DNA of 64,000 bases from Maribacter aquivivus. Lineage in GTDB: Bacteria; Bacteroidota; Bacteroidia; Flavobacteriales; Flavobacteriaceae. The stretch lies in assembly GCF_900142175.1 (NCBI RefSeq), contig NZ_FQZX01000002.1:663317-727316 (forward strand), given 5' to 3'. The translations under genes were made by a program, and so were the position numbers. Below, piece after piece: positions 17,686 to 26,113 of this stretch (the first letter of the stretch is position 1; the number at the start of each line of letters is the position of its first letter). Below the pieces are notes generated by a model that did not search any database, had not been told where the DNA came from, and was given only the letters and a program-made list of their open reading frames with translations.

Positions 17686-18573
17686 TTAGTTCTTTTCCTC
17701 CCACTCTCTTCGTAAATCTGTAGAAAGAATACTAGTACCATCATGTTTCCAGCCCGGTGGTTTTGTCAAGTACTTGAACCGGTTCCCCCATGTGGTTTTT
17801 GAAGTAAAGAAATCGGTCAACATTTTGTACCACTCTCCAAAAGCAATTTTAATAGGGTTATACGTATTAATATTCGCTACCAAACCATATACAGGCTTTT
17901 CAACTTCTGGCTCAAAAGTGCCAAATAACCTATCCCAAATAATAAATACTCCGGCATGATTTCTATCTAAATACTGCGGATTGGTGGCATGGTGAACCCT
18001 ATGGTGACTCGGTGTATTAAAAACGGCTTCAAACCACCTGGGCATTTTCTTAATCATTTCAGTATGAATCCAATATTGATAGATAAGGCTTACCGACATC
18101 TGTACCAATATCATTACCGGGTGAAAACCGATGAGTACTAAAGGAGTCCAAAAAATGAAGGTATAAAATCCGCCAGACCACGACTGCCGTAATGCGGTGC
18201 TTAAATTGTAATTTTTTGAGGAATGATGCACCACATGACTCGCCCAAAAAAACCGGCTAACATGACTAGTTCTATGAAACCAATAATAGCATAAATCTTC
18301 TGCGAAAAGTAAAATCAACCAAGACCACCATGCAAAGGGAATTTCAAACAGATGATAAAAATTATATAAAAGATAAAAGAAGCCCAATGCAATGCCTTTA
18401 GTTACCAAACCAATTGCCACATTGCCCAAACCCATAAGAATAGAAGTACCGGCGTCTTTAAACTCATAATCATGTAGCTTAACCTTTACTGATAGAATAA
18501 CTTCTAGAATTACAGTTACCGTAAAAAACGGAATGGCGTAGTGTATTAAATTGGGGATTTCAGGAATTTGCAT
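17686..18573 (-). CDS. Sterol desaturase / fatty acid hydroxylase family membrane protein
   Basis: A 295-residue protein with four or five membrane segments and the three histidine clusters that bind the di-iron centre: HRTSH, HVVHHSS and HRVHH followed by NHAGVFIIWDRLFGTF. Such enzymes hydroxylate or desaturate lipids using oxygen. Position directly upstream of the epoxide hydrolase suggests the two work in one lipid-modifying route. The substrate (sterol, hopanoid, carotenoid or fatty acid) cannot be told from sequence. Confidence 0.9.
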   Translation of the reverse strand: MQIPEIPNLIHYAIPFFTVTVILEVILSVKVKLHDYEFKDAGTSILMGLGNVAIGLVTKGIALGFFYLLYNFYHLFEIPFAWWSWLILLFAEDLCYYWFHRTSHVSRFFWASHVVHHSSKNYNLSTALRQSWSGGFYTFIFWTPLVLIGFHPVMILVQMSVSLIYQYWIHTEMIKKMPRWFEAVFNTPSHHRVHHATNPQYLDRNHAGVFIIWDRLFGTFEPEVEKPVYGLVANINTYNPIKIAFGEWYKMLTDFFTSKTTWGNRFKYLTKPPGWKHDGTSILSTDLRREWEEKN

Positions 18574-18619
18574 GGCTTGTAATTAGTCTCTTTAAAGATA
18601 AAGATTAATTACAAAAAAT

Positions 18620-19258
18620 CTACTTACTTATTTTAGAGCGCTTTTCAATCTCCAATGCTCTTTTATAAAATATTCTAAACTCCTTTTTAGAATATTTAGC
18701 GCGCATAGCAGAAAGAACATCAGACAAACCTAAGCTGCACCAATCCCACAACATGGTATCAAAATTATAGGCATACATCTGGTCTTTTACTTCTGCTCTA
18801 ATAGTATCTACCTCTAGAGATGTGAATCCGTTTTCTATGAGTCTTGCCAAACAACGTTCTTCGTTTTCTTTGGTAAATTCGGTATCTAGATAAGGTTCTA
18901 GAATCCAATCCCAATTCCAACTTTGAAGTATGAGTCTAATATTGTTACTTTCAGCAAACTGTTTCAATTTCTCCTTGTATTCTGCTGAAATAAAAATGAT
19001 ATCGTTTTGTACATAAACTTTACACACTGTAAAATCGACCGATATACATTCGATATCATTTGCGGAAATTAGTGCTGTAGGATAAACAGCTGATGGCTCA
19101 AAAGGATAATCGCTTATTAGAATTTCCTGTTCCCGAATTTCAGATTTACCAATACCACACAACAAATTTTTCAATGTAAAAATGTCCTTAGAAGTACTAA
19201 AACCTGTCAAAGGCATTTGACCTTTGAAATTGAATATGCTTTTAAGATATTTCCACAT
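18620..19258 (-). CDS. Uncharacterised 212-residue soluble protein
   Basis: No family recognised. The sequence has no signal peptide or membrane segment; it is rich in Trp in the second half (SWNWDWILEPYLD, LWDWCSLGLSD) and ends in a basic helix (FYKRALEIEKRSKISK). A middle section VYVQNDIIFISAEYKEKLKQF looks like alternating strand and helix. It sits between a VOC protein upstream and the hydroxylase gene downstream, all on one strand with gaps of 26 and 46 bases, so it may be co-transcribed with them. Confidence 0.6.
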   Translation of the reverse strand: MWKYLKSIFNFKGQMPLTGFSTSKDIFTLKNLLCGIGKSEIREQEILISDYPFEPSAVYPTALISANDIECISVDFTVCKVYVQNDIIFISAEYKEKLKQFAESNNIRLILQSWNWDWILEPYLDTEFTKENEERCLARLIENGFTSLEVDTIRAEVKDQMYAYNFDTMLWDWCSLGLSDVLSAMRAKYSKKEFRIFYKRALEIEKRSKISK

Positions 19259-19284
19259 GTTTTAGTAGTGATAAAGCGACTAAT

Positions 19285-19710
19285 TTATTGTTGTTGCTGT
19301 TGCTGCTCTTGTTGTAGATTTTTAATAGGCTCTAATAAATCCCACATGTTGCCGTATAGATCTTCAAAAACTGCTACCATACCATAAGGCATTTTTTCGG
19401 GAGAACGAACAAATTTGATTTTACGTTCCATCATTTTGTAATAATCCCTCCAGAAATCATCGGTATGTAGAAATAGAAAAACACGCCCGCCCGTCTGGTT
19501 GCCCACACTTGCCAATTGTTTTTCGTTAGCTGCTTCTGCCAATACTAACGAACATTCATTAGACCCTGGCGGAGCTACTATTACCCAACGTTTGCCATCG
19601 CCCAAATCTGTATCTTCTATTAGATTAAAATCTAATTTCTTGGTGTAAAATTTAATAGCTTTATCGTAATCACCGACTACTAATGCTACACGTGCTATGG
19701 ACTGTTTCAA
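19285..19710 (-). CDS. VOC-superfamily (glyoxalase-like) protein with polyglutamine tail
   Basis: A 141-residue single-domain VOC protein: VGDYDKAIKFYTKKLDFNL at the start, the metal-side stretch KRWVIVAPPGS, and a closing FEDLYGNMWDLLEP. VOC proteins bind a divalent metal and act as isomerases, dioxygenases or resistance proteins; the first half lacks the His of classical glyoxalase I, so catalysis is uncertain. The last ten residues are LQQEQQQQQQ, encoded by a run of CAA/CAG codons that could vary in length by slippage. Confidence 0.82.
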   Translation of the reverse strand: MKQSIARVALVVGDYDKAIKFYTKKLDFNLIEDTDLGDGKRWVIVAPPGSNECSLVLAEAANEKQLASVGNQTGGRVFLFLHTDDFWRDYYKMMERKIKFVRSPEKMPYGMVAVFEDLYGNMWDLLEPIKNLQQEQQQQQQ

Positions 19711-19955
19711 GCTGTTCTTATTTTTGTGAATATTAAAAATACCGCTTATAAATTACTTATAGCGCTAGCATACTTCAATTTAAAAAGCACATAACCACAA
19801 ATTTAGCGATTACGATATTCGCAATTAATTTATTTATTTCTAAAATTAATTTAATTAACATTATTGTTTAACATAATTTTAGTAAAATATTAATAACACA
19901 TATCTACATTTAACGAGAATAATTCAACATATTCAATATTTTACTTTTCAGATAA

Positions 19956-20270
19956 TTGAAAATCTTCCATAAATATATTGCTTCTAGCATTTTATTGCTT
20001 GTTTTTAGTTTAGGGCTAACCAATGAGTTATTGTCTCAGTATTCTGATGACAATGCTCTTGTTTTTGATACGGAACAACAAGATAATCAAGATGAATCTG
20101 AATCTGATATTGATGAAGAAATTATAGATATAGACATACCTAGCCGAGAAAAGCATCTTTTAAAAGCTTATTTAAGCTCCAATAATTTTATGATTAATAC
20201 AAAGCTAAACTTGGCTTTTAAAATTATTGAAATCTCACAACCTACACCTCCACCTGAATATATAGGCTAA
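19956..20270 (+). CDS. Small exported acidic protein
   Basis: A 104-residue ORF with a signal peptide (MKIFHKYIASSILLLVFSL) followed by a very acidic stretch (DNQDESESDIDEEIIDID) and a C terminus ending PTPPPEYIG. It starts with TTG; no ATG is near. No family recognised. It lies directly upstream of the SulP transporter and carbonic anhydrase genes in the same direction (126 bases to the transporter start), so it may belong to their operon, but nothing in the sequence shows its role. Confidence 0.55.
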   Translation: MKIFHKYIASSILLLVFSLGLTNELLSQYSDDNALVFDTEQQDNQDESESDIDEEIIDIDIPSREKHLLKAYLSSNNFMINTKLNLAFKIIEISQPTPPPEYIG

Positions 20271-20396
20271 TAATTCACTTTTCACTTACTGCACAACTAA
20301 TAGTAAGTACTTCATTTTAATTATTAAAATAAATCTCCTAAAGGTATTTCATATCATTTGGGGACTATCTCTAATATATTCAAATCTAAAATTTTC

Positions 20397-21608
20397 ATGA
20401 ATTTATTCAAACATTGGAAAAAAGACTTACCCGCAAGTCTTGTTGTATTCTTTGTCGCATTACCACTATGTTTAGGTGTAGCTTTAGCAAGTGGAGCACC
20501 GCCTTTTGCAGGGCTAATAGCTGGTTTAATTGGTGGTGTTTTAGTTGGTTATCTTTCTGGTTCATCCATAGGGGTCAGCGGTCCGGCTGCAGGTTTAGTC
20601 GTTATTGTGTTTAATGCTATTGCTGATTTAGGAAGCTACGAGCTTTTTCTTACCGCTGTAATTTTGGCTGGTATCATTCAAATTCTACTAGGTATATTTC
20701 GTGCGGGCGTAATTGGATATTACTTTCCTTCTGCGGTAATTAAAGGTATGTTATGCGCCATAGGGATCATGATTTTCGTTCAACAAATTCCTCTAGCATT
20801 TGGCTTTAGTGGCGATGTCAATACCGACAGAATTGATTTAAGTGGTTTGCATGACCAAATTACCCCTGGTGCCATATTAATTACCATAATTTCATTAAGC
20901 ATATTATTGATTTGGGATGGTATACTCGCAAAAAAGAGTAAACTTTTTAAGCTCGTTCCTGCTCCCTTAATAGCTGTAATTGCGGGAATAGTAATTTACA
21001 TCACTTTCGGGAAATCTGGTTTTCTTGAACTACATGAAAGTCAGTTAGTAAGCGTACCTATACCAAATGATGTAGCTTCTTTTATGGGACAATTTACACT
21101 ACCTGATTTTTCTGCATTGACAGATAAAAAGGTATATATAATAGCCTTTACCATTGCAATCGTAGCAAGCTTAGAAACTTTATTGAGTGTAGAGGCTTCA
21201 GATAAACTTGATCCTTTAAAAAGACAAACACCCACTAATAGAGAATTGATCGCCCAAGGTATTGGAAATAGTGTTTCTGGTTTAATTGGCGGTATACCTA
21301 TAACCCAAGTTGTCGTGCGTAGTTCTGCAAATGTAATGAGCGGAGCCATGACCAAACTTTCTGCCATTTTACATGGTATACTGATCCTTATAAGTGTTAT
21401 TGCAATCCCTACCCTACTGAATCTTATACCACAAGCTGTTTTAGCTAGTGTTCTTTTGGTTATAGGTTTTAAGCTTGCTAGTCCTAAATCTTTTATTCAA
21501 ATGTATAAATTGGGTAAGGCACAGTTTATTCCATTTATTATAACGGTAATCGGTATTGTAACTACAGATTTATTAAAGGGTATTTTAATAGGGTTAACAG
21601 TAGGTTAA
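20397..21608 (+). CDS. SulP-family anion transporter, cut short by an in-frame TAA
   Basis: A 403-residue membrane part of a SulP transporter: WKKDLPASLVVFFVALPLCLGVALASG is the family's first helix region, and IGVSGPAAGLVVIV the substrate-binding helix. In Bacteroidota such genes next to carbonic anhydrase likely take up bicarbonate. The ATG at 20397 gives the usual start; a TTG at 20358 adds 13 atypical residues. The frame stops at TAA 21606-21608 inside the last membrane helix (GILIGLTVG), but continues in the same frame with IVVLLKSYYNSHQ into a STAS domain to 21956. Read through, the protein would be 519 residues, the family norm. Probably a pseudogene or a split gene. Confidence 0.85.
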   Translation: MNLFKHWKKDLPASLVVFFVALPLCLGVALASGAPPFAGLIAGLIGGVLVGYLSGSSIGVSGPAAGLVVIVFNAIADLGSYELFLTAVILAGIIQILLGIFRAGVIGYYFPSAVIKGMLCAIGIMIFVQQIPLAFGFSGDVNTDRIDLSGLHDQITPGAILITIISLSILLIWDGILAKKSKLFKLVPAPLIAVIAGIVIYITFGKSGFLELHESQLVSVPIPNDVASFMGQFTLPDFSALTDKKVYIIAFTIAIVASLETLLSVEASDKLDPLKRQTPTNRELIAQGIGNSVSGLIGGIPITQVVVRSSANVMSGAMTKLSAILHGILILISVIAIPTLLNLIPQAVLASVLLVIGFKLASPKSFIQMYKLGKAQFIPFIITVIGIVTTDLLKGILIGLTVG

Positions 21609-21647
21609 ATTGTAGTTCTCTTAAAGTCTTATTATAACTCTCACCAA

Positions 21648-21956
21648 TTGCTAGTAAAGGAGAATAACGGTAAAAGAAATATATTTCACATTAATTTTGC
21701 CGAAGAGGTTACCTTTATCAACAAAGGTCCAATCATGAAAGAGCTCGATGCCTTGAAAAGCGATTCTTATCTTGAATTGGATTTTAGAAAAACAAAGGTA
21801 CTTGACTACGATATTCTTGAATATTTAGATGAATTTTCTATTAAGGCGAAGAATAATAACATTAATATTAAAATGATTGCAGAAAAGGAAACTTTAGATA
21901 ATCCGGAAAGTTTTAGAAAGTATTTCGGACACCAAGTATTCCATTTAGAGCATTAA
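21648..21956 (+). CDS. STAS-domain remnant of the SulP transporter
   Basis: A 102-residue segment in the same frame as the upstream SulP gene. FHINFAEEVTFINKGPIMKE and SYLELDFRKTKVLDYDILEY are the strands and helix of the C-terminal STAS domain that normally caps SulP transporters. A TTG at 21648 could start it independently, but no fitting ribosome binding site is visible. I consider it the detached 3' part of the gene interrupted at 21606. It ends 18 bases before the carbonic anhydrase start. Confidence 0.7.
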   Translation: MLVKENNGKRNIFHINFAEEVTFINKGPIMKELDALKSDSYLELDFRKTKVLDYDILEYLDEFSIKAKNNNINIKMIAEKETLDNPESFRKYFGHQVFHLEH

Positions 21957-21974
21957 TAGTATAAAGAAAAGAAT

Positions 21975-22616
21975 ATGAAATTAGACTTTTACAGAAGCTT
22001 GATTGAAAATAATAAAAAATGGGTCGAATCTAAATTAGATGATGACCCAGATTTTTTCAAGAAATTAGAGAAAGGACAGCAACCACCTTTATTGTGGATT
22101 GGTTGTTCAGATAGTCGAGTACCTGCAAACGAAATAATTGGGGGTAAACCAGGTGAGGTTTTTGTACATAGAAACATAGCCAACATGGTGGTACATTCAG
22201 ATATGAACATGCTTAGTGTTTTAGACTACGCAGTAAATGTGCTAAAAATTAAACATATTATTGTCTGTGGACATTACGGGTGTGGTGGTGTAAAAGCTGC
22301 TATGGGAAGCAAATCTTACGGATTAGCAGATAACTGGATCCGCCATATTAGAGATGTCTACAGGCAACATCAAAAAGAGCTAGGAGATATAACTGATGAA
22401 GAGGTACTTTTTGACCGTTTTGTTGAATTCAATGCTATGGAACAGGTTTATAATCTCGCTAAAACTTCTATTGTACAAAATGCATGGGAAAGAGGACAAG
22501 AACTATTTTTACATGGTTGGGTATATGGCGTAGGTACAGGGATAATAAAAGATTTAGAGGTTAATTTTAGCTGTAATTCGCAATTAGAAGAGTTCTATAA
22601 ACTTGGGGTTATTTAA
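21975..22616 (+). CDS. can: Beta-class carbonic anhydrase
   Basis: A 213-residue zinc enzyme interconverting CO2 and bicarbonate. Zinc ligands are Cys44 (in GCSDSR), His100 and Cys103 (in HYGCGG), with the catalytic Asp46/Arg48 dyad. Length and layout match the E. coli Can-type clade. It follows the SulP transporter gene by 18 bases after the STAS segment, the familiar pairing of a bicarbonate transporter with a carbonic anhydrase. With the transporter interrupted, the enzyme may now act alone. Confidence 0.95.
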   Translation: MKLDFYRSLIENNKKWVESKLDDDPDFFKKLEKGQQPPLLWIGCSDSRVPANEIIGGKPGEVFVHRNIANMVVHSDMNMLSVLDYAVNVLKIKHIIVCGHYGCGGVKAAMGSKSYGLADNWIRHIRDVYRQHQKELGDITDEEVLFDRFVEFNAMEQVYNLAKTSIVQNAWERGQELFLHGWVYGVGTGIIKDLEVNFSCNSQLEEFYKLGVI

Positions 22617-22642
22617 GAACACCACTAGTATTATTTATTTTT

Positions 22643-22672
22643 TGTGCTCCTTATTTACAGCTAAGGGGCACA
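22643..22672. terminator. Hairpin terminator between convergent genes
   Basis: TGTGCTCCTTA and TAAGGGGCACA pair over 11 bp with one G-T wobble around an 8-base loop. It lies 26 bases past the carbonic anhydrase stop and before the convergent gene ending at 22715. T-rich sequence on both sides is interrupted, so termination may be moderate. Confidence 0.55.
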
Positions 22673-22714
22673 TTTAATAATTAAAAATTACCATTGCAAA
22701 ACTCTCGCTATACT

Positions 22715-23200
22715 TTATAAACCTGCTGTCATTTTACCCAAATTTATTTTCTCTGCTTTAGTGAAGTTGATATCACGTACATATTCCATTTTACCCCATA
22801 AATACGTATTCCCTTTAAGTCCCTTAGTCATTCGCATTCTGCGGTTGAGTCGTTTTGTTTCTTGATCTGTCGCTAATCTTCTCTCGCCAAGCTTACCATA
22901 TAATTTTATAGCCGGGTAGTCAGAAAACTTTTCTTTGAACAATGCTCCAAGCCAAAAGAACCGACTACTGTTTACTCCAAGAAGACAGACATTTTTATTC
23001 TTTTTTGCGTGCTGTGGTAATTTCTTCGGAAACTTTTCAAAATAAAATCCTGTTTGATTATCATTCAGAAACAAAGAACCAATTGGTGTTACAGTCGGGT
23101 TATTCTCTGTGTCTACAGAGGCAACGGAAATATGAAAATTTGAACTGAAACTCTTATTGAAATGTGTTCTTATCTTCTTCCAGTCTTGAGTGATGTGCAT
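22715..23200 (-). CDS. Pyridoxamine 5'-phosphate oxidase-like flavin-binding protein
   Basis: A 161-residue split-barrel protein: FHISVASVDTENNPTVTPIGSLF opens the flavin-binding barrel, then NVCLLGVNSSRFFWLGALF and the C-terminal RRMRMTKGLKGNTYLWGKM. The family binds FMN or related cofactors in oxidoreductases; nothing points to a specific reaction. It is soluble, monocistronic, and convergent with the carbonic anhydrase gene. Confidence 0.75.
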   Translation of the reverse strand: MHITQDWKKIRTHFNKSFSSNFHISVASVDTENNPTVTPIGSLFLNDNQTGFYFEKFPKKLPQHAKKNKNVCLLGVNSSRFFWLGALFKEKFSDYPAIKLYGKLGERRLATDQETKRLNRRMRMTKGLKGNTYLWGKMEYVRDINFTKAEKINLGKMTAGL

Positions 23201-23270
23201 TACTATGTAATTTATAAGTACGAATATTATCTAGCTAACAAGTTAAACTAAAAAACAATCTGAAGTAGTT

Positions 23271-23702
23271 TTACGAATAAGTCATTTCTATAAACATAAA
23301 AATATACTTCGGCAATTTTAACAATATCACTAAAGCAAAAGAAGCCAATAAACTGTATAAAAACTTCCTGCTATGGTTTTTAAATTTCCGATTTATAAAA
23401 TATAGCTGTACGGGAATAAATAGTAGTAAAGCAAAAATAGCCGAGGCTATAGATGCATAGAAAAAGAATAGTAGTGCCATGCCTTGCAAAACATCAAAAA
23501 AAGCATTAAAACCTTCTAATAGAGCATCTATTGAATCAAATCCTGAAATACCACTATTACTTGAGTTATTGGTATCAAATAAAATACTTACTTCAATGAA
23601 AAACAATACCGTGTTGAACAGTAAATAAAGTAATAACCAACTTAGCTTTTTAAGTATTTTAATCAAAACATATTCTTTAAATCTCAGGTTATTAAATAGC
23701 AA
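23271..23702 (-). CDS. Uncharacterised small membrane protein
   Basis: A 143-residue protein with three strong hydrophobic segments (about 15-38, 68-95 and 120-138) separated by a Ser/Asp-rich loop (FDTNNSSNSGISGFDSID). No family recognised. It starts 4 bases after the stop of the DUF6090-like gene at 23707, so the two are almost certainly one transcript. It begins next to the first cassette array, whose degenerate last element lies just upstream of its partner. Confidence 0.6.
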   Translation of the reverse strand: MLFNNLRFKEYVLIKILKKLSWLLLYLLFNTVLFFIEVSILFDTNNSSNSGISGFDSIDALLEGFNAFFDVLQGMALLFFFYASIASAIFALLLFIPVQLYFINRKFKNHSRKFLYSLLASFALVILLKLPKYIFMFIEMTYS

Positions 23703-23706
23703 TCAA

Positions 23707-24249
23707 TTAATCTTGAATAGCCATCTCAATTTCCTTTTGTAAATCTCTTTCCGTAACCATAATATCCTTCATCATAAACATTATAAGTTCTTTTTTGTCA
23801 AAACTGGTGTCTTTTATATTTGGATAAAGGAAATTCATTAAATATTGAGTTTTAGATAATAATAACTCTTTTTGCTCTTCAATATTTGCCAAAGCGGAAA
23901 CTCTCTCATATTCCAGCAATTCAATTTTTGAACTAGAAATTGCTTTCCAAGAACTAATTCTAATTTGAGGTATTTGAACTCCATTGACTTTCATCATTAC
24001 ATCGAAAATAGAAATTGAATCATTCTTTTTGTAAAAACCTAAAGTGTCGATAAGTGTTTGTTGTTGAGGCATTTTTTTCTTGATATCGTCATTACTTTCT
24101 TTCAATTCCTTATCCATTGATACAAATATTTTATTAATGTATTTTGCATCTTTTCGATCCTCATTCCAATTGTTGATGTAGAGTGCAATCAAAATACCAA
24201 CTATAATTGTGAGTATCTCTTTGAAAAATTCCATGATATTTTTATTCAT
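23707..24249 (-). CDS. DUF6090-like membrane-anchored protein
   Basis: A 180-residue protein. The N terminus EFFKEILTIIVGILIALYIN-NWNE is one membrane helix ending in the NWNE motif that marks the DUF6090 group of Bacteroidota proteins. The remainder is a charged helical region (KELKESNDDIKKKMPQQQ, later WKAISSSKIELLEYE) probably facing the periplasm. Function unknown. The bases before its start (ATTAACCAAACTT on the coding strand) resemble the left boundary of the cassettes described at 24.3-27.4 kb, so it may be a decayed cassette. Confidence 0.75.
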   Translation of the reverse strand: MNKNIMEFFKEILTIIVGILIALYINNWNEDRKDAKYINKIFVSMDKELKESNDDIKKKMPQQQTLIDTLGFYKKNDSISIFDVMMKVNGVQIPQIRISSWKAISSSKIELLEYERVSALANIEEQKELLLSKTQYLMNFLYPNIKDTSFDKKELIMFMMKDIMVTERDLQKEIEMAIQD

Positions 24250-24257
24250 TTTATAAG

Positions 24258-24480
24258 TTTGGTTAATATTAGAATGTTATCAATTCATAAAGCCTCATTT
24301 ACTCCTTTCAACTTACTAAAATTACATAGTCAACCCCGTGAGTACCATTTTCAAATAGAAACCACTTTTAAATCTTATCGCCAAAATTTCGCGATAATAT
24401 AAATATAAAAACACTTTAGCGTCTAAATGCTGAGTTCGTGTTAATTTCAGATGTTATTTAAACATGTTTGTTTGATCACC
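24258..24480 (-). repeat. Degenerate cassette-boundary element (Z)
   Basis: This gap shares with the better-preserved elements a segment GCGATAATATAAATATA next to an apical stem (TATCGC-CAAAATTTC-GCGATA) and, at its far end, the coding-strand words ATTCTAATATTAACC. GTTTGATCACC at 24470-24480 would be its cassette-side end and resembles GTTTGGACC found at the start of the same cassette. It is clearly more decayed than elements A-C. No gene was seen in this stretch. Confidence 0.4.
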
Positions 24481-25135
24481 CATGAATTATAATATAAATC
24501 AAAACAGAAATTAAAAGAATCAATACTATGACATTGAAGATATAACCAAGCTTAGCCTTATTAATGGTGCTTTTTTGCGTTGCGCTATTTTTTAAAAATA
24601 AAGAAGCAATGAGTCCGCCAACCCCAACTGTAAAGGAGCTTGGAGAAACAGTATTAATATTTTCAGGTTGAATATTTAATTTTTTTAATTCAATAGAAAT
24701 ATCTTGCTTTAATTCAGATGAAAGTTCATTATATATTTTTGATTTTAATTCAATTTTATCTTTTTGAGGAAAATCAATATTTTGTGTTTTTAATTCATAC
24801 TTTTTTCGATATTCATTAACCAAATTACTAATTGAACTAATTTTTATATTAGTTTTCAAAAACCCGAGGATGGTTAATATAATTGGAGGAAACAAGAAAG
24901 CCAAAACTCCCCAAAAAAATTTGTTCCTGTTCAAAATTTCTGCACGATGAATGGCCCACAAGGCAGAAAAAACAGAAATTATAAATTGTAAAACAATAAG
25001 TATCTCAAATTTTAAATCAAGCAGATTAATTATAACAGAAATGATTAACATAAAAATTCCACCACGTAATATTTGGGAATCCTCTTTTTCCTGAAGAGGA
25101 ATATTTAAAATTGTAGAATATTCTTTTGAATTCAT
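24476..25135 (-). CDS. Uncharacterised membrane protein in cassette array 1
   Basis: A 219-residue protein with two hydrophobic segments near residues 28-65 and another pair close together at about 75-95, a central charged helical region (KKYELKTQNIDFPQKDKIELK) and a C-terminal hydrophobic helix (YIFNVIVLILLISVLIYIII). A glycine-rich GVGGLIASLF precedes the last helix. No family recognised. It is preceded by the boundary GTTTGGACC 8 bases before its ATG and lies between elements Z and A. Base composition is more AT-rich than the metabolic genes around. Confidence 0.6.
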   Translation of the reverse strand: MNSKEYSTILNIPLQEKEDSQILRGGIFMLIISVIINLLDLKFEILIVLQFIISVFSALWAIHRAEILNRNKFFWGVLAFLFPPIILTILGFLKTNIKISSISNLVNEYRKKYELKTQNIDFPQKDKIELKSKIYNELSSELKQDISIELKKLNIQPENINTVSPSSFTVGVGGLIASLFLKNSATQKSTINKAKLGYIFNVIVLILLISVLIYIIIHG

Positions 25136-25142
25136 TAAAATT

Positions 25143-25324
25143 GGTCCAAACCTTTAATTATAATTAATACAGGAGTATACTAGGTTTTTATTTAGTTTTA
25201 TTTTTCTTGCTTTAAAATAAATCCATTCTCCATTGCTATCGGGATTAGCGACTTCATAAATATACACAGACCTTTCGATTTAGCCTTAAACTCCGCATTA
25301 CGCTTAGGCTTTGTTAGCAAATAG
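25143..25324 (-). repeat. attC-like cassette element A
   Basis: A 182-bp element on the coding strand of its neighbours. It starts with CTATTTGCTAAC, which is the reverse complement of the start of the preceding cassette, continues with AAAGCCTAAGCGTAATGCGG, the shared core around TCGAAAGGTCTGTGTATATT, a poorly preserved apex, and closes near TAATTATAATTAAAGGTTTGG. The arms GTAATGCGGAG and CTCCTGTATTA pair. Same family as B-F. Confidence 0.6.
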
Positions 25325-25326
25325 TT

Positions 25327-25902
25327 TTATCCACGGTTGAAGATGGGATAAAATTTATGCACAAAATATATGTACTTGTCATGCTGGTTATTTAACAGTT
25401 TCGTATCTCCATGATTGTGTGTCCGATTGCACCGGAATATTATTTGTTTTTGTTTTGAAAATAATACAAAATTAGAAGTCCATTGGATTCGGTCATAAAC
25501 GTATTTATCATTACTTGTGTTATTGATACCGACATTATGAAGTTCTGTAATATTTAGAGAGTCCGTTGTTTTGAGTAAGTCTTTAACCAATTTTAAGTTT
25601 TTTTTTCTGACTTTCTTGATTTTTAGTTTTTTATGGGCTCTTGACAAGTCCATTTTTTTCCTAATCTTATAGGCTTTGTTGTCGCGAAAAGCTATTATTC
25701 TTATCTCCTTCAGAGTATCTGTCATATCAATTATTCCGTAATCATATTCCAATTGAAGGTCTTTTACGAAACTACTGGCTACAGTATCCTTAGGCGATAT
25801 ATAGTCTGAGAATTCGAATTTAGGGAATACCCATGTTTTTTTTTGTCCAAAAGAAATTTGAACAGCAAACGTAAATATTAATATGAATACTATTTTTTTC
25901 AA
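25327..25902 (-). CDS. Uncharacterised exported protein in cassette array 1
   Basis: A 191-residue protein. The TTG at 25902 is chosen because it starts a signal peptide (MKKIVFILIFTFAVQISFG); the longer frame from a GTG at 25971 would begin inside repeat element B. The mature part is basic in the middle (KKMDLSRAHKKLKIKKVRKK) and has a C-terminal domain with VLFSKQKQIIFRC and THNHGDTKLL. No family recognised. The stop codon overlaps the boundary of element A, and the start is next to the boundary of element B, so the gene fills its cassette almost completely. Confidence 0.6.
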   Translation of the reverse strand: MKKIVFILIFTFAVQISFGQKKTWVFPKFEFSDYISPKDTVASSFVKDLQLEYDYGIIDMTDTLKEIRIIAFRDNKAYKIRKKMDLSRAHKKLKIKKVRKKNLKLVKDLLKTTDSLNITELHNVGINNTSNDKYVYDRIQWTSNFVLFSKQKQIIFRCNRTHNHGDTKLLNNQHDKYIYFVHKFYPIFNRG

Positions 25903-25903
25903 A

Positions 25904-26108
25904 CTATTTGCTAATGCTTGAGCTAAGCTTAGTGCAGGTAGTAAAGAAACTTTTCGTTTCCTTCTAAACACGAAGCATAAGCTTATTATTAAGCTTTACT
26001 TTTTCTTGTCCAAAGCTAAATCCATAAGATTTAGCGATATTATACATATATACAGACCTTTCGATTTTGTCCTAAAGTCCACATAACGTTTAAGCTTTGT
26101 TGTAACAC
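25904..26108 (-). repeat. attC-like cassette element B
   Basis: A 205-bp imperfect hairpin. On the coding strand it begins with GTGTTACAAC (reverse complement of the start of its own upstream cassette), then AAAGCTTAAACGTTATGTGG, the core TCGAAAGGTCTGTATATATG, an apical perfect stem GCTAAATC-TTAT-GGATTTAGC, and ends CCTGCACTAAGCTTAGCTC with the boundary ATTAGCAAATAG. It also includes a GAAACGAAAAGTTTC hairpin. Highly similar to element C. Confidence 0.7.
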
Positions 26109-26113
26109 GTTTT

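Noticed and set aside
20358..20396. TTG start for the SulP gene
   Set aside because: The ATG at 20397 begins exactly at the conserved N terminus of the family.
25903..25971. N-terminal extension of the 25327 gene from a GTG at 25971
   Set aside because: The extra 23 residues are translated from repeat element B, and the internal TTG starts a clear signal peptide.
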